Source of the DNA: Globodera rostochiensis
Taxonomy: Eukaryota > Nematoda > Chromadorea > Rhabditida > Heteroderidae
Assembly (NCBI GenBank): GCA_018350325.1
Contig: JAEVLN010000002.1
Span: 750,162 to 814,161, forward strand
DNA: 64,000 bases
Direction of reading: 5' to 3'
The notes beneath the pieces were generated by a model. That model made no database searches. It was not told the DNA's origin and worked only from the letters and a program-made list of their open reading frames with translations. The position numbers were made by a program, and so were the translations under genes. Of the stretch, positions 1 to 13,300 are shown in pieces. Positions within the stretch are counted from its first letter, which is position 1; every line of letters begins with the position of its first letter.

Positions 1-1790
1 CCCAAAATGGTTCAGAATAATCCAAAAGATTTATTTCTGTATTTAAAAAATAGGTTCATTTACCCCAAAATGGTTCAGAATAATCCAAAAAATTTATTTC
101 TGTATTTAAAAAATAGGTTCATTTACCCCAAAATGGTTCAGAATAATCCAAAAAATTTATTTCTGTATTTAAAAAATAGGTTCATTTACCCCAAAATGGT
201 TCAGAATAATCCAAAAGATTTATTTCTGTATTTAAAAAATAGGTTCATTTACCCCAAAATGGTTCAGAATAATCCAAAAAATTTATTTCTGTATTTAAAA
301 AATAGGTTCATTTACCCCAAAATGGTTCAGAATAATCCAAAAGATTTCATTTCTGTATTTAAAAAATAGGTTCATTTAGGCCGCAAAAAGAACCGGAATT
401 GGTTTAATTTTAGCCCCAAAAAGATCGGAATCGGTTTAGTTTAGCCAAAAAAGGACCGGAAATGCCAAAATGGTTCAGAATAATCCAAAAGATTTATTTC
501 TGTATTTAAAAAATAGGTTCATTTAACCCAAAATGGTTCAGAATAATCCAAAAGATTTCATTTCTTTATTTAAAAAATAGGTTCATTTAGTCCCCAAAAT
601 GGTTCAGAATAATCCAAAAGATTTATTTCTGTATTTAAAAAATAGGTTCATTTAGCCCAAAACGGTTCAGAATAATCCAAAAGATTTATTTCTGTATTTA
701 AAAAATAGGTTCATTTAGCCCAAAACGGTTCAGAATAATCCAAAAGATTTATTTCTGTATTTAAAAAATAGGTTCATTTACCCCAAAATGGTTCAGAATA
801 ATCCAAAAGATTTATTTCTGTATTTAAAAAATAGGTTCATTTACCCCAAAATGGTTCAGAATAATCCAAAAAATTTATTTCTGTATTTAAAAAATAGGTT
901 CATTTACCCCAAAATGGTTCAGAATAATCCAAAAGATTTATTTCTGTATTTAAAAAATAGGTTCATTTACCCCAAAATGGTTCAGAATAATCCAAAAAAT
1001 TTATTTCTGTATTTAAAAAATAGGTTCATTTACCCCAAAATGGTTCAGAATAATCCAAAAGATTTCATTTCTGTATTTAAAAAATAGGTTCATTTAGGCC
1101 GCAAAAAGAACCGGAATTGGTTTAATTTTAGCCCCAAAAAGATCGGAATCGGTTTAGTTTAGCCAAAAAAGGACCGGAAATGCCAAAATGGTTCAGAATA
1201 ATCCAAAAGATTTATTTCTGTATTTAAAAAATAGGTTCATTTAACCCAAAATGGTTCAGAATAATCCAAAAGATTTCATTTCTTTATTTAAAAAATAGGT
1301 TCATTTAGTCCGCAAAAAGAACCGGAATTGGTTTAATTTTAGCCCCAAAAAGATCGGAATCGGTTTAGTTTAGCCAAAAAAGGACCGGAAATGCCAAAAT
1401 GGTTCAGAATAATCCAAAAGATTTATTTCTGTATTTAAAAAATAGGTTCATTTAGCCCAAAACGGTTCAGAATAATCCAAAAGATTTATTTCTGTATTTA
1501 AAAAATAGGTTCATTTAGCCCAAAACGGTTCAGAATAATCCAAAAGATTTCATTTCTGTATTTAAAAAATAGGTTCATTTAACCCAAAATGGTTCAGAAT
1601 AATCCAAAAGATTTATTTCTGTATTTAAAAAATAGGTTCATTTAGCCCAAAATGGTTCAGAATAATCCAAAAATTTATTCTGTATTTAAAAATAGATTCA
1701 TTTTAGCCCAAAATGGTTCATAATTTTAATCCAAAAGATTCGATTGAACTAAAAAATAAGTTTAATTTAACCCCAAAAAGGACCATAATT
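1..1790. repeat. Satellite A, 62/63-bp tandem array
   Basis: About two dozen head-to-tail copies of a unit that opens with ccaaaatggttcagaataat and ends with a run like aaaaataggttcattta. The spacing is 63 bp, or 62 bp in variants where the linker changes. Because 63 is divisible by three, open frames run through several units, but they are satellite by-products and not genes. A higher-order period of about 720 bp is visible: the same run of variant units plus a non-homologous spacer recurs at about 464 and 1184. The last copies, after 1660, are degenerate. The array is cut by the window's left edge. Confidence 0.95.
380..464 (-). repeat. Satellite-B-type spacer inverted inside satellite A
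   Basis: An ~85-bp spacer containing two copies of ttttagccccaaaaagatcggaat-like text. It is the reverse complement of the unit that forms satellite B at 2291-4500 (ggctaaaataaaaccgattcc). Near-identical spacers recur at about 1097-1184 and 1310-1392. The two satellites have therefore exchanged sequence, in opposite orientation. Confidence 0.8.
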
Positions 1791-2290
1791 TCAATTAGGT
1801 GTATACACTTAAAAAAGGCACTGTTTAAGCATTAACGATTTTTTATACCAATTTTTTGTCAAACTTTTTTTAGCCTGCTGCAGTGTCGGAGGTCGTCTTT
1901 ATCAATATGACAACCGCAAAGTGTTGCCATATTAACAAAGTGCACCTTTTGATGAATGAATGCAAATCAATCGGCCATTCATTCACCCCCCACCCCCCCC
2001 CCCCCCCCCCCTCCCCCATCAGTAAACACACGTAATCGATTCAATGATTACCCTCCCCCCCCCGGCTGACGGCAGCTATTTTAATACATAACAATATTTG
2101 ATTGGTATTTTAAATGTGAAACAATTAGTTAATTATAAAAAATTTATTAAATTTTAACTGATTAGTCATTTAATGCATTATTATTAGCATTAATTGTATA
2201 GAATAATTAGAAAGTGCTAATTTATTAGAACAGATTTATTTCCATTTTCTAAAAGAATTTATACATATTTTGAATCATTTGCGAATTCCG
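1791..2290. other. Spacer between satellites A and B
   Basis: AT-rich unique-looking sequence with two C-rich tracts (about 1985-2015 and 2050-2062). I see no open frame, RNA gene or mobile-element ends. Confidence 0.6.
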
Positions 2291-4500
2291 AACAATTCGA
2301 AGGCTAAAAGGGCCGGAATCGGTTTTATTTTAGCCTCAAAAAGCGAATATTTGGATTAAAATTCCGGTCCTTTTTGGGGCTAAAATAAAAGCGATTCGGG
2401 GCCTTTTTGGGGCTAAAATAAAACCGATTCCGCTCCTTTTTTGGCTAAAATAAAACCGATTCCGCTCCTTTTTGCGGCTAAAATAAAAACAGAATCTTTA
2501 GATTCAAATTTCCGCTCACTTTTTGGGCTAAAATGAAAACCGAATCTTTGGGTTAAAATTCCGGTCCTTTTTTGGCTAAAATAAAACCGATTCCAGGCCT
2601 TTTTGGGGCTAAAATAAAACCCTAATCTTTAAATATAAAATTCCGCTCGCTTTTCGGCTAAAATAAAGCCGATTCCGGGCCTTTTTGGTGCTAAAATGAA
2701 AACCGAATCTTTGGGTTAAAATTCCGGTCCTTTTTTGGCTAAAATAAAACCGATTCCTGTAATTTTTGAGGCTAAAATAAAACCGATTCCTGTAATTTTT
2801 GAGGCTAAAATAAAACCGATTCCGCTTCTTTTTGCGGCTAAGATCAAAACCGAATCATTTAGGTTTAAATTCCGACAAAGGGGTTGGGCCCTTTTTGGAG
2901 CTAAAATAAAAACAGAATCTTTAGATTCAAATTTCCGATCACTTTTTGGGCTAAAATGAAAACCGAATCTTTGGGTTAAAATTCCGGTCCTTTTTTGGCT
3001 AAAATAAAACCGATTCCGGGCCTTTTTGGGGCTAAAATAAAGCCGATTCCGGGCCTTTTTGGGGCTAAAATAAAAACAGAATCTTTAGATTTAAATTTCG
3101 CTCACTTTTTGGGCTAAAATGAAAACCGAATCTTTGGGTTAAAATTCCGGTCCTTTTTTGGCTAAAATAAAACCGATTCCTGTAATTTTTGAGGCTAAAA
3201 TAAAACCGATTCCTGTAATTTTTGAGGCTAAAATAAAACCGATTCCGCTTCTTTTTGCGGCTAAGATCAAAACCGAATCATTTAGGTTTAAATTCCGACA
3301 AAGGGGTTGGGCCCTTTTTGGAGCTAAAATAAAAACAGAATCTTTAGATTCAAATTTCCGATCACTTTTTGGGCTAAAATGAAAACCGAATCTTTGGGTT
3401 AAAATTCCGGTCCTTTTTTGGCTAAAATAAAACCGATTCCGGGCCTTTTTGGGGCTAAAATAAAGCCGATTCCGGGCCTTTTTGGGGCTAAAATAAAAAC
3501 AGAATCTTTAGATTTAAATTTCGCTCACTTTTTGGGCTAAAATGAAAACCGAATCTTTGGGTTAAAATTCCGGTCCTTTTTTGGCTAAAATAAAACCGAT
3601 TCCTGTAATTTTTGAGGCTAAAATAAAACCGATTCCTGTAATTTTTGAGGCTAAAATAAAACCGATTCCGCTTCTTTTTGCGGCTAAGATCAAAACCGAA
3701 TCATTTAGGTTTAAATTCCGACAAAGGGGTTGGGCCCTTTTTGGAGCTAAAAAAAACAGAATCTTTAGATTCAAATTTCCGATCACTTTTTGGGCTAAAA
3801 TGAAAACCGAATCTTTGGGTTAAAATTCCTGTCCTTTTTTGGCTAAAATAAAACCGATTCCGGTCCTTTTTTGGCTAAAATAAAACCGATTCCGGGCCTT
3901 TTTGGGGCTAAAATGAAAACCCGAATCTTTAAATATAAAATTCCGCTCGCTTTTGGGGTTAAAATAAAGCCGATTCCGGGCCTTTTTGGGGCTAAAATGA
4001 AAACCGAATCTTTGGGTTAAAATTCCGGTCCTTTTTTGGCTAAAATAAAACCGATTCCTGTAATTTTTGAGGCTAAAATAAAACCGATTCCTGTAATTTT
4101 TGAGGCTAAAATAAAACCGATTCCGCTTCTTTTTGCGGCTAAGATCAAAACCGAATCATTTAGGTTTAAATTCCGACAAAGGGGTTGGGCCCTTTTTGGA
4201 GCTAAAAAAAACAGAATCTTTAGATTCAAATTTCCGATCACTTTTTGGGCTAAAATGAAAACCGAATCTTTGGGTTAAAATTCCTGTCCTTTTTTGGCTA
4301 AAATAAAACCGATTCCGGTCCTTTTTTGGCTAAAATAAAACCGATTCCGGGCCTTTTTGGGGCTAAAATAAAACCCGAATCTTTAAATATAAAATTCCGC
4401 TCGCTTTTGGGGCTAAAATAAAGCCGATTCCGGGCCTTTTTGGGGCTAAAATAAAAGCCGAATCTTTAGATTTAAAATTCCGCTCGCTTTTGGGGCTTTT
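2291..4500. repeat. Satellite B, ~36-bp units with 423-bp higher-order unit
   Basis: Tandem array built from a short motif, ggctaaaataaaaccgattc, followed by a variable pyrimidine-rich linker. The same ordered set of variants starts at 2735, 3158 and 3581 (exactly 423 bp apart) and again at 4036 (455 bp). Open frames of 74-80 codons on both strands repeat with the unit and are not genes. The array ends in a short AT-rich stretch at about 4500. Confidence 0.93.
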
Positions 4501-6114
4501 TAATCCACAACGAAGCTTTAGCGATTTATAAAAAACTTAGCTTTTTAAGCTGAATTTTATTATACATTATTTATTTTTAAAAAAGTAAAATTTCAAAATT
4601 TAATTTGTTAAATTTATGCTCAAAATTGAAAATACTGTAACTTGATCAATTCTGATCAGAACCGGTCAAATTTTTTTTTGTTTAACTCAGCTTTTTAAGT
4701 AGAATTTAATTATATATAAATTATTTAAAAAAATTTAAAATTTAAAAATTTAATTTTTTAAATTTTTGTCCAAAATTGAAAATACCGTAACTTGATCAGT
4801 TTTGATCAGAAGTGGTCAAACTTTTTTTTGTTCGACTAAACTCATCGAGCTGAGTCTATATATATGTAAATTAACTGCTGGAGGCCAAATTCGAACTTTT
4901 CATTTTTTGACCCCAAGCAAATTTATGTGTAAATTGGTTAGACCCCCCATTTCGACCTCCAACCCGAACCAAAACGGGCAAGCTATATGTCATTTTAAAG
5001 ATCAGACATTGGGGCATGCCCTACCACAAAAGCAGGCCAATGCTCAACCAAAAAATTTTCACCATAAAAGTTGGCGCAAAAAAAAATAAATTTTTCCAAC
5101 TTTGACGACCCATTTCGACCCCAAGTCGAACTTTTACAGACCGGTCAAGAAACATTTTTTGTAGCTCAATACCACCCCAACTTATAATTAACCACCCCCG
5201 ACCCGATCCGAGCAAACCCCATCGTTTTTATGAATTTCTCCCAAAAGTCCCAAAAAAAAGTCCGATTTATTGACTTTTTGTGGTTCGAATAACTCATACG
5301 TGGTTAGACCTACCCGGACACATGATATACCATTCGAACGCAAATTTTGTCTAGTTGTGCCCTTTCTCCAAACCCAAAGCGCGCAAAGCATGCTTTAAAC
5401 CACTTATGCCCCTCCAACTGCAACATGGTAGGCAAAAAGGGGCGCATCTTTTTGGGCGGTTAGACTTTTCGACCCTTGTCGAGCAAGTTAGGGGGGAAAA
5501 AAAACCGTAACTTTGTCAAAAGCTCGGAACTTTATTTTTGTGCAAATTTTCAGCCAAATCGAACCACACAAAAAAAAGCCTAGTTCATTTCCCCCGGCAC
5601 CCCAAACAGATTTTCCCTATAGTAGTAACTAGACGCCTGCGGGGCGGCTAAAGCATGTGGGTGATTGATATGTGATAGATATTGAACTGTTCCTAGGGTT
5701 TTTCTTTTTTTTATCTTAATTTATTTTATTTATTCATTTATTTAATGCGATAAATTTGAGATCGCTCCTGGGCGGGCAAGCCCTCTTCTGGGATTGGGCA
5801 AGCCTTTGTAAGGCTGGGCAAGCCTTTTTTGTTGACCAAATATTCACAAGGACGGGCAAGCCTTGTGCTTGGAATTTTTTAAATTAAAATTTCAGAGCTT
5901 TTTATTTATTTTTTTCTTTCGAATTATTTATTTTTAAAAAAAAATTTAATTCTTCTCCACATAACTTTTCACTACTACAATTGTTCTATGGGGTGCACTA
6001 CTGGGGGGTTACACCAGCAGTAAGGTTCTCTCTCTCTCCTTACGCTCGTATCTCTACCTTTTTCTCTCACATTTCCACACTATTTCTCTTTCTCCTTGAT
6101 CTGCCCATATCTCG

Positions 6115-6905
6115 ATCAGTACTGATCAGATCAGGACAAACTTTTTTTTGTTTAGCTCAGTTTTTTAAGCTGAATTTAAATATATTTAATTTATTTTAAA
6201 AAATTTAAAATTTCAAAATATAATTTTTTAAAATTTTCGCTCAAAATTGACCAGACCGTAACTCGATCAGTTTGATCAGAACTGCTCAAACTTTTTTTGT
6301 ATAGCTCAGCTTTTAAAGCTGAATTTATATATATAAAATTTATTTAAAAAAATTTAAAATTTCAAAATTTAATTTTTTTAAATTTTGAACAAAATTGAAA
6401 ACACCGTAATTTGATGAGTTTTGATCAAAACTAAACAAACTTTTTTTGTTTAGCTCAGTTTTTTATCCTGAATTTAATTAAATATAATTTAATTTTAAAA
6501 AATTTAAAATTTCAAAATTTAATTTTTTAAATTTTTGCTTGAAATTGAAAATTTCATAACTTGCTCAGTTTTGATCAGAACTCAATAAACTTTTTTTTTG
6601 TATAGCTCAGCTTTAAAGCTGAATTTATATATATAAAATTTATTAAAAAAATTTATAATTTCAAAATTTAATTTTTTTAAATTTTGATCAAAATTGAAAA
6701 CACCGTAATTTGATCAGTTTTGATCAAAACTAAACAAACTTTTTTTTGTTTAGCTCAGTTTTTTATCCTGAATTTAATTAAATATAATTTAATTTTAAAA
6801 AATTTAAAATTTCAAAATTTAATTTTTTAAATTTTTGCTTGAAATTGAAAATTTCATAACTTGATCAGTTTTGATCAGAACTCAATAAACTTTTTTTTGT
6901 TCGAC
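6115..6905. repeat. AT-rich sub-repeat inside macrosatellite C
   Basis: Tandem units of about 150 bp containing tgatcagttttgatcag, a tttagctcag box and a long A/T stretch. Units near 6420 and 6720 are nearly identical, giving a 300-bp pairing. Shorter versions occur near 4640-4830, 8185-8370, 10140-10330, 11630-11800 and 13570-13760. Confidence 0.8.
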
Positions 6906-9166
6906 TCAGCTCTTCGAGCTGGGTCTAAAAATGAATACAAACATTGCCCAGGACAAAATTCGAACTTTTCCATTTTTGACCCCAGCCAAAAATATGGCTA
7001 ATTTGGTTAGACCCCCATATCGACCCCCAACCCGAACCAAAACGGGCAAGTGATATACCATATTGAAGCCCAAACCCTGGCGCACCTCCTCCCACAAAAT
7101 CAGCCCCAAGGTCAACCCAAAATTTTTCACCAAAAAAGTTGGCGCAAAAAAAAATAAAATTTTCCAACTTTGACGACCCATTTCGACCACATGTCGAACT
7201 CTTACAGACATGGTCAAGAAACATTTTTTGTAGCTTATTATGACCCCAACTTATAATTAACCAACCCCCAACCGATCCGAGCAAACCCCAACGTTTTTGT
7301 GAATTTCTCCCAAAACAGCCAAAAAAAAGTGCGATTTTTCGACTTTTTGTTCCACGCAGAAGTCGAACACGGTTAGACCAATCCCCACCCAACATATACC
7401 ATTCGAACGCAAATTTTGTCTAGTTGTGCTCTTTCTCCAAACCCAACCCACCAAAAGCATGCTTTAAACCACTTATGCCCCTCCAACTGCAACATGGTAC
7501 CCAAAAAAGGGCTCTTCTTTTTGGGGCGTTAGACTTTTCGACCCTTAGTAGGTCGAAATTGGGGAAAAAAAAACCGTTCCATTGTTAAAACCTCGGAACT
7601 TTACTACCATGCAAATTTTCAGCCAAATCGAACCACAGGGAATCCCTGAATATCCATTTCCGCATCCTTTCAAAACAGAATTTCCTTATTATTAGAACTA
7701 GACGCCTGCGGACGGTTGGACTGTGGGGGGTAATTGATGTTGAAGTTGTGATTGAACTGTTCCTAGGGCTTTTCTTTTTTTTCATTTAATTTATTTTTTT
7801 TCATTAATTTGATTAATTTTGAACCCGTTTCCGGGCGGGCAAGCCCTCTCTGGGGTTGGGCAAGCCTTCTTGAGGCTAGGCAAGCCTTTTTTGATGCGGA
7901 CCAATGTTTTTCCCAAGGACGGGCAAGCCCTTGTGTTTGAAATTTTTTAAATTAAAATTGCAATTTTTTAATTTATTTTTTCTCTTTCAAATTATTTATT
8001 TTTATTTAAATTAAATTAATTTCCTCTCCACTTAACTTTTCACTACTACAATTGTTCTATGGGGTGCACTACTCGGGGGTTGCACCAGCAGTAAAGTTCT
8101 CTCTCTCTTCTTACGCTCGTATCTCTACCACTTTCTCTCACTTTTCCACACTATTTCTCTTCCTCCTTTATCTGCCTATATCTCGATCAGTTTTGATCAG
8201 AACTGGTCAAACTTTTTTTTGTTTAGCTCAGTTTTTTGTGCTGAATTTAATTATATAAAAATTATTTTAAAAAATTTAAAATTTTAAAATTTAATTTTTT
8301 AAATTTTTGATCAAAATTGAAAATACTGTAACTTGATCAGTTTTGATCAGAACTGGTCAAATTTTTTTTTATTCGACTCAGCTCATTGAGCTGAGTCTAA
8401 ATGACTTCTCAATTACTTCTTAATACAAAATTCGAACTTTTCCATTTTTGACCCCAAGCAAATTTATGTGTAAAATGGTTAGACCACCCATATCGACCTT
8501 CAACCCTAACCAATCCGGGCAAGTCATATATCATTTTGAAGCCCACACCTTGGCGCATGCCCTACCACAAAATCAGCCCTTTCTTCAACCAAAAAATTTT
8601 GACCATAAAAGTTGGCGCAAAAAAAAATTATTTTTCCCAACTTTGACAACCCAGTTCGACCCCATGCCGAACTTTTACAGACCCGGTTAAGAAACATTTT
8701 TTGTAGCTTAACACCACCCCAACTTATGATTAACCAACCTCGAACCGATCCGAGCAAACCCCATCGTTTTTGTGAATTTCTCCCAAAACAGCCAAAAAAA
8801 AGTGCCATTTTTCGACATTTTGTGCAGAGCAGATTTCGAAGATGGTTAGACCAAACCCCACACATGATATACCAATCGAACGCAAATTTTGTCTAGTTGT
8901 GCTCTTTCTCCAAACCCAACCCTCCCAGACCCTGCTTTAAACCACTTATGCCCTCCCGACTGCAACATGGTACCCAAAAAGGGGCGCATCTTTTTGGGCG
9001 GTTAGACCGTTCGACCCTTGTTAGGCAAAATTCGAAAATTCTGACAACATACTTTTTTGCTACCCCTGTTACTTTATACTGGTGCAAATTTTCAGCCAAA
9101 TCGAACCACACATCTCCAAAATTATAGAATTTCCCCGGTGATCTAAAACACAATTTCCTTATAATT

Positions 9167-10390
9167 AGTAACTAGACGCCTGTGGACGGTGGAACCGGAA
9201 TATAAGTCGTAGTGGTAATAGATAGCTGTTCCTAGGGGTTTTCCTTTTTTTTATTTAATTTATTTGATTTCTTTTTTTTATTTATTTAATTTGTTTAAAT
9301 TATGAACCCGTTCTTGGGCGGGCAAGCCCTCTCTGAGGTTGGGCAAGCCTTTGTGAGGCCGGGAAAGACTTTTTGATGCTGACCAATGTTTTTCCCAAGG
9401 ACGGGCAAGCCCTTGTGTTTGAAATTTTTTTAAATTAAAATAGCAATTTTTTTTATTTATTTTTCCTCTTTCAAATTTTTATTTATTTAAAAAATACACC
9501 CCAACTCCACTTAATTTTTACTACAGCAATTGTTCTATGGGGTGCACTACTGGGTGGTTTCACCAGCAGTAAGGTTCTCTCTCTCTCCTTACGCTCGTAT
9601 CTCTACCACTCTCTCACTTTTCCACACTATTTCACTTCCTACTTGATCTTTCCATATCTCGATCAGTTTTGACCAAAACTTTACATTCTTTTTTTTCTTA
9701 AGTTTAGTTTTTTATGCTTTTTATTTATATAAAAATTATTTTTGAAAATTTTAAATTTCAAAATTTAATTTTTTGAATTTTTGATTAAAATTGTCACTTT
9801 CTGTTGCTGGCCAAGCCTTTCCGGGGGCTGGGCAAGCCTTTTTTGGCTAGGGTAAGCCTTTCGGAGGGCTGGGCAAGCCTTTCTGGTAGCGTTTGAAACT
9901 TTTTAAAATAAAATTTCATTTTTTTATTATTTCATTTTTTCTTACAATTTATCTATCTATCGAAATTAAATTAATTTCCTCCACTTAATTTTTCACTTCA
10001 ACAACTGTTCTATGGGGTGCATTCCTGGGGGGTTACACCAGCAGTAAGGTTCTCTCTCTCTCATTACTCTTGTATCTCCACCTTTGTCTCTCCTTTTGCT
10101 CACTATTTCTCTTTCTCCTTGATCTGCCCATATCTCGATCAGTACTGATCAGAATTGAACGAATTTTTTTTGTTGAGTTCAGTTTTTTATGCTGAATTTA
10201 ATTATATATAAATTATTTCAAAAAATTTAAAATTTCAAAATTTAATTTTTTAAAATTTTTGTCCAAAATTGATTCTACCGTAACTTGATCAGTTTTGATC
10301 AGAAACGAAAAAACTTTTTTTTGTTAGACTCAGCTCATCAAGCTGAGTCTAAATAACTTTTCAATTACCCCCTAAGGCCAAATTCGAACT
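9167..10390. repeat. 1.2-kb block repeated almost exactly at 12598-13821
   Basis: The block is repeated 3431 bp further on with almost no differences, while the flanking blocks differ at many sites. A second matching pair is about 7370-7690 and 10795-11115, offset about 3425 bp. This patchy identity fits recent unequal exchange or gene conversion within the macrosatellite. Confidence 0.85.
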
Positions 10391-13300
10391 TTTCCTTTTT
10401 TGACCTCAGCCAAATATATGCATAAATTGGTTAGATCCCCCATTTCGACCCCCAACCCGAACCAAAACGGGCAAGTGATATACCATTTTGAAGCCCAAAC
10501 TCTGGCGCACCTCCTCCCACAAAATCAGCCTGAAACTCAACCCAAAAATTTTGACCAGAAAAGTTGGCGCAAAAAAAAATTAATTTTTTCAACTTTGACA
10601 ACCCATTTCGACCCCAAGTCGAACTTTTACAGACCCGGTCAAGAAACATTTTTTGTACCTCAATACAACCCCAACTTATAATTAACCAACCCCGAGCCGA
10701 TCCGAGCAAACCCCATCGTTTTTGTGAATTTCTTCCAAAACAGTCAAAAAAAAGTGCCATTTTTCGACTTTTTGTTCCACGCAGAAGTCGAACACGGTTA
10801 GACCAATCCCCACCCAACATATACCATTCGAACGCAAATTTTGTCTAGTTGTGCTCTTTCTCCAAACCCAACCCACCAAAAGCATGCTTTAAACCACTTA
10901 TGCCCCTCCAACTGCAACATGGTACCCAAAAAAGGGCTCTTCTTTTTGGGGCGTTAGACTTTTCGACCCTTAGTAGGTCGAAATTGGGGAAAAAAAAACC
11001 GTTCCATTGTTAAAACCTCGGAACTTTACTACCATGCAAATTTTCAGCCAAATCGAACCACAGGGAATCCCTGAATATCCATTTCCGCATCCTTTCAAAA
11101 CAGAATTTCCTTATTATTAGAACTAGACGCCTGCGGGGGGGCTAAAGCATGTGGGGTAATTGATTAAAAAATAGGGGGGCTTTGCTTTTGGCAACTGTTC
11201 CTAGGGTTTTTCAAAAAAAGTTTTTTTATTATTTTTCAATTTAATTTGTAATTTTTTTATTTAATTTAATTATGAGCCATTTCTGGGGCGGGCAAGCCTT
11301 TTTATTGGGCTGGGCAAGCCCTTTTTGGGGCGGGCGAGCCTTTTTATATGGATGGGCAAGCCCTTGTCTTTGAAATTTTTTAAAATTAAAATTGCAATTT
11401 TTAAATTTATTTTTTTCTTCCAAATAATTATTTTTATTTAGATTAAATTAATTTCCTCTCCACATAACTTTTCACAAAAACAAATGTTCTATGGGGAGCA
11501 CTACTGGGGGGGTTACACCAGCAGTAAGGTTCTCTCTCTCTCCTTACGCTCTTATCTCTACCACTTTCTCTCACTTTTCCACATTATTTCTTTTCATCCT
11601 TGATCTGTCCATATCTCGATCAGTTTTGATCAGAACTGATCAAACTTTTTTTTGTTTAGCTCAGCTTTTTATGCTCAATTTAATGAAATAAAATTTATTT
11701 AAAAAAATTTAAAATTTCAAAATTTAATTTTTTGAATTTTTGATCAAAATTGATCATACTGTAACTTGATCAGTTTTGATCAGAAACGAACAAACTTTTT
11801 TTTGCATGACTCAGCTCATCGAACTGAGTCTAAATAACTTTTCTATTACCCCTTAAGGCAAAATTCGAACTTTTCGATTTTTGACCCCAAGCAAATTTAT
11901 GTGTAAATTGGTTAGACCCCCCATATCGACCCCTAACCCGAACCAAAACGGGCAAGTGATATCTCATTTTGAAGCTCAGACATTGGGGCATGCCCTACCA
12001 CAAAATCAACCTGATACTCAAACAAAAAATTTTCACCATGGAACTTGGCGCAAAAAAAATTAAAATTTTCCAACTTTGACAACCAATTTCGACCTCAGGT
12101 CGAACTTTACAGACACGGTCAAATGAAATTTTTTGAAGCTTAACACCATCCCAACTTATAATTAACCAACCCCAACCCGATCCGAGCAAACCCCATCGTT
12201 TTTGTGAATTTCTCCCAAAAGTGCCAAAAAAAAGTCCGATTTTTCGACTTTTTGTGGAACGCACAAGTCGAACACGGTTAGACCGACCCCCACCTAACAT
12301 ATACCATTCGAACGCAAATTTTGTCTAGTTGTGCTCTTTCTCCAAACCCAACCCTCCCAGACCCTGCTTTAAACCACTTATGCCCCTCCAACTGCAACAT
12401 GGTAGGCAAAAAGAGGCGCAGATTTCAGCGCGGTTCGACTTTTCGACCCTTAGTAGGTCGAAATTGAAAATTTTGAAAACGTAACTTTGTTGTAACCTCG
12501 GAACTTTATCTTGGTGCAAATTTTCAGACAAATCGCACCACACATCTCCAAGATTATAGAAATCCCCCGTTGATCTAAAACTGAATTTCCTTATAGTAGT
12601 AACTAGACGCCTGTGGACGGTGGAACCGGAATATAAGTCGTAGTGGTAATAGATAGCTGTTCCTAGGGGTTTTCCTTTTTTTTATTTAATTTATTTGATT
12701 TCTTTTTTTTATTTATTTAATTTGTTTAAATTATGAACCCGTTCTTGGGCGGGCAAGCCCTCTCTGAGGTTGGGCAAGCCTTTGTGAGGCCGGGAAAGAC
12801 TTTTTGATGCTGACCAATGTTTTTCCCAAGGACGGGCAAGCCCTTGTGTTTGAAATTTTTTTAAATTAAAATAGCAATTTTTTTTATTTATTTTTCCTCT
12901 TTCAAATTTTTATTTATTTAAAAAATACACCCCAACTCCACTTAATTTTTACTACAGCAATTGTTCTATGGGGTGCACTACTGGGTGGTTTCACCAGCAG
13001 TAAGGTTCTCTCTCTCTCCTTACGCTCGTATCTCTACCACTCTCTCACTTTTCCACACTATTTCACTTCCTACTTGATCTTTCCATATCTCGATCAGTTT
13101 TGACCAAAACTTTACATTCTTTTTTTTCTTAAGTTTAGTTTTTTATGCTTTTTATTTATATAAAAATTATTTTTGAAAATTTTAAATTTCAAAATTTAAT
13201 TTTTTGAATTTTTGATTAAAATTGTCACTTTCTGTTGCTGGCCAAGCCTTTCCGGGGGCTGGGCAAGCCTTTTTTGGCTAGGGTAAGCCTTTCGGAGGGC

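Noticed and set aside
7..1087. Repeat proteins of 21-residue units (MVQNNPKNLFLYLKNRFIY)
   Set aside because: The unit length (63 bp) is a multiple of three, so the frame is open by arithmetic. Neighbouring units of 62 bp break it.
1..1790. Telomeric or subtelomeric TTAGGC array at the window edge
   Set aside because: No run of the nematode telomere repeat is present.
1..4500. CRISPR-like array of repeats and spacers
   Set aside because: Units are contiguous, spacers are not unique, and the surrounding genes are eukaryotic.
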